NCBI GenBank assembly: GCA_963709765.1
Contig: CAVPXL010000007.1
Span: 62,001 to 126,000 of the forward strand
DNA length: 64,000 nucleotides
Reading direction: 5' to 3'
Source: Roseitranquillus sp963709765
GTDB taxonomy: Bacteria; Pseudomonadota; Alphaproteobacteria; Rhodobacterales; Rhodobacteraceae
Shown here piece by piece: positions 63,629-64,000 of this stretch. Both the position numbers and the translations under genes were made by a program. Numbering within the stretch: the stretch's first letter is position 1; each line of letters starts with the position of its first letter. The notes beneath the pieces are model-generated. The model saw only the letters and a program-made list of their open reading frames with translations. It made no database searches and had not been told where the DNA came from.

Positions 63629-64000
63629 GCGTCGTCTCCCAGTTCGGCGGCAATACGGCGCAGCAGCACGCCCGCGAGGTGACGGCGATAGGTTGCGCTC
63701 GCCTGCGTGTCGCTCGGCGGATCAAGGGCGGCGGCCAAGGCATCGACCGCGCCATCGATATCGCCCTCGTCAAGCTTCCCCATGGCGGCGCGGCACAGGA
63801 TCGGAGTCGGCCCCGCGCCGAACGCGGCAATGCGGTGCGCCCGGTTGCGCCGCACCACGGCGAGCCCGGCCAGCGCATAATCGCCCGCGCGACGTGCGGC
63901 CTCGCGGATGACCTGAAGCTCCCCCTGCCCCGCCAGTGGCACGGCCAGCCCTGTCAGGATCTCGCCTTCGTGCATGGCGGTTTCGAACACGTCGATGAAG
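63625..64000 (-). CDS. Molybdenum hydroxylase FAD subunit (CoxM-like), partial
   Basis: Only the C-terminal 125 residues or so are in the window. The sequence FETAMHEGEILTGLAVPLAG and YALAGLAVVRRNRAHRIAAF, then FGAGPTPILCRAAMGKLDEG, matches the C-terminal part of the FAD-binding medium subunit. It ends AGVLLRRIAAELGDDA. The N-terminal FAD-binding part lies beyond the right edge. Gene order medium-small-large is that of coxMSL. Confidence 0.9.
   Translation of the reverse strand, partial: FIDVFETAMHEGEILTGLAVPLAGQGELQVIREAARRAGDYALAGLAVVRRNRAHRIAAFGAGPTPILCRAAMGKLDEGDIDGAVDALAAALDPPSDTQASATYRRHLAGVLLRRIAAELGDDA

Noticed and set aside
60748..64000. True aerobic CO dehydrogenase
   Set aside because: The large subunit lacks the AYxCSFR loop that carries the copper-binding cysteine, and no coxD/E/F/G genes follow it.

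Overview
The window is high-GC bacterial DNA, tightly packed with operons that overlap by ATGA, TGATG or GTGA. It holds three TRAP-transporter loci (two complete, one cut by the window edge), a peptide-type ABC importer, a urea-type ABC importer, cox-like molybdenum hydroxylase genes and a remnant of a cox accessory locus. This suggests an alphaproteobacterium, most like the Rhodobacterales/roseobacter group; that assignment is inference from gene content. No tRNA, rRNA, CRISPR array, insertion sequence or phage gene was seen.

Layout. 1-5063 (minus): TRAP locus with a TPR protein, a DctP-type and a TAXI-type binding protein and a fused permease cut by the left edge. 5189-16916 (minus): VOC protein, then an ABC importer (SBP, two permeases, two ATPases) leading into a second SBP-like protein without signal peptide, an amidohydrolase, a hydantoin-type racemase, a hydantoinase/allantoinase-like enzyme and a DHDPS-family lyase; a divergent GntR/FCD regulator (17140) is the likely controller. 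18129-23825 (minus): five-gene cluster of a GCS2-type carboxylate-amine ligase, two ATP-grasp proteins and two alpha/beta-hydrolases, probably making a small peptide-like or amide-linked product. 24314-25753: NCS2 nucleobase permease. 26203-32157 (minus): complete urtABCDE. 32474-34365: membrane protein plus exported caspase-like peptidase. 34582-36567: intact MHYT-LytTR sensor followed by decayed coxE- and coxF/xdhC-like remnants. 37056-42107: SARP/TPR regulator divergent from a PAP2/haloperoxidase-fold protein with a Gly-Leu repeat and a subtilase. 42389-44395: dead VOC fragment, NADP-dependent reductase, DJ-1/PfpI protein. 44700-51973: LysR, DUF1445 protein, TRAP DctPQM and PxpBCA, a coherent 5-oxoproline (pyroglutamate) uptake and hydrolysis locus. 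52184-57512: exported cupin and second SARP/TPR regulator (minus), divergent from a cysteine-synthase-family enzyme and a PLP decarboxylase. 57690-60706 (minus): TRAP DctPQM. 60748-64000 (minus): cox-type molybdenum hydroxylase (medium subunit partial, small, large), running off the right edge.

Two patterns cut across the window. Fifteen reading-frame breaks in otherwise well-preserved genes all have the polarity of a single inserted base, and they fall in two blocks (5.4-16 kb and 46.7-63 kb); this looks like insertion-biased sequence error, but should be checked. GC-rich hairpins lie between the binding-protein gene and the next permease gene in four of the five importers, a layout known to protect or over-express the upstream SBP message.

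The less ordinary regions are the amidoligase cluster (18.1-23.8 kb), the SARP/PAP2/subtilase locus (37-42 kb), the caspase pair (32.5-34.4 kb), and the 12-bp tandem repeats shared by the second SARP gene and the cupin region.
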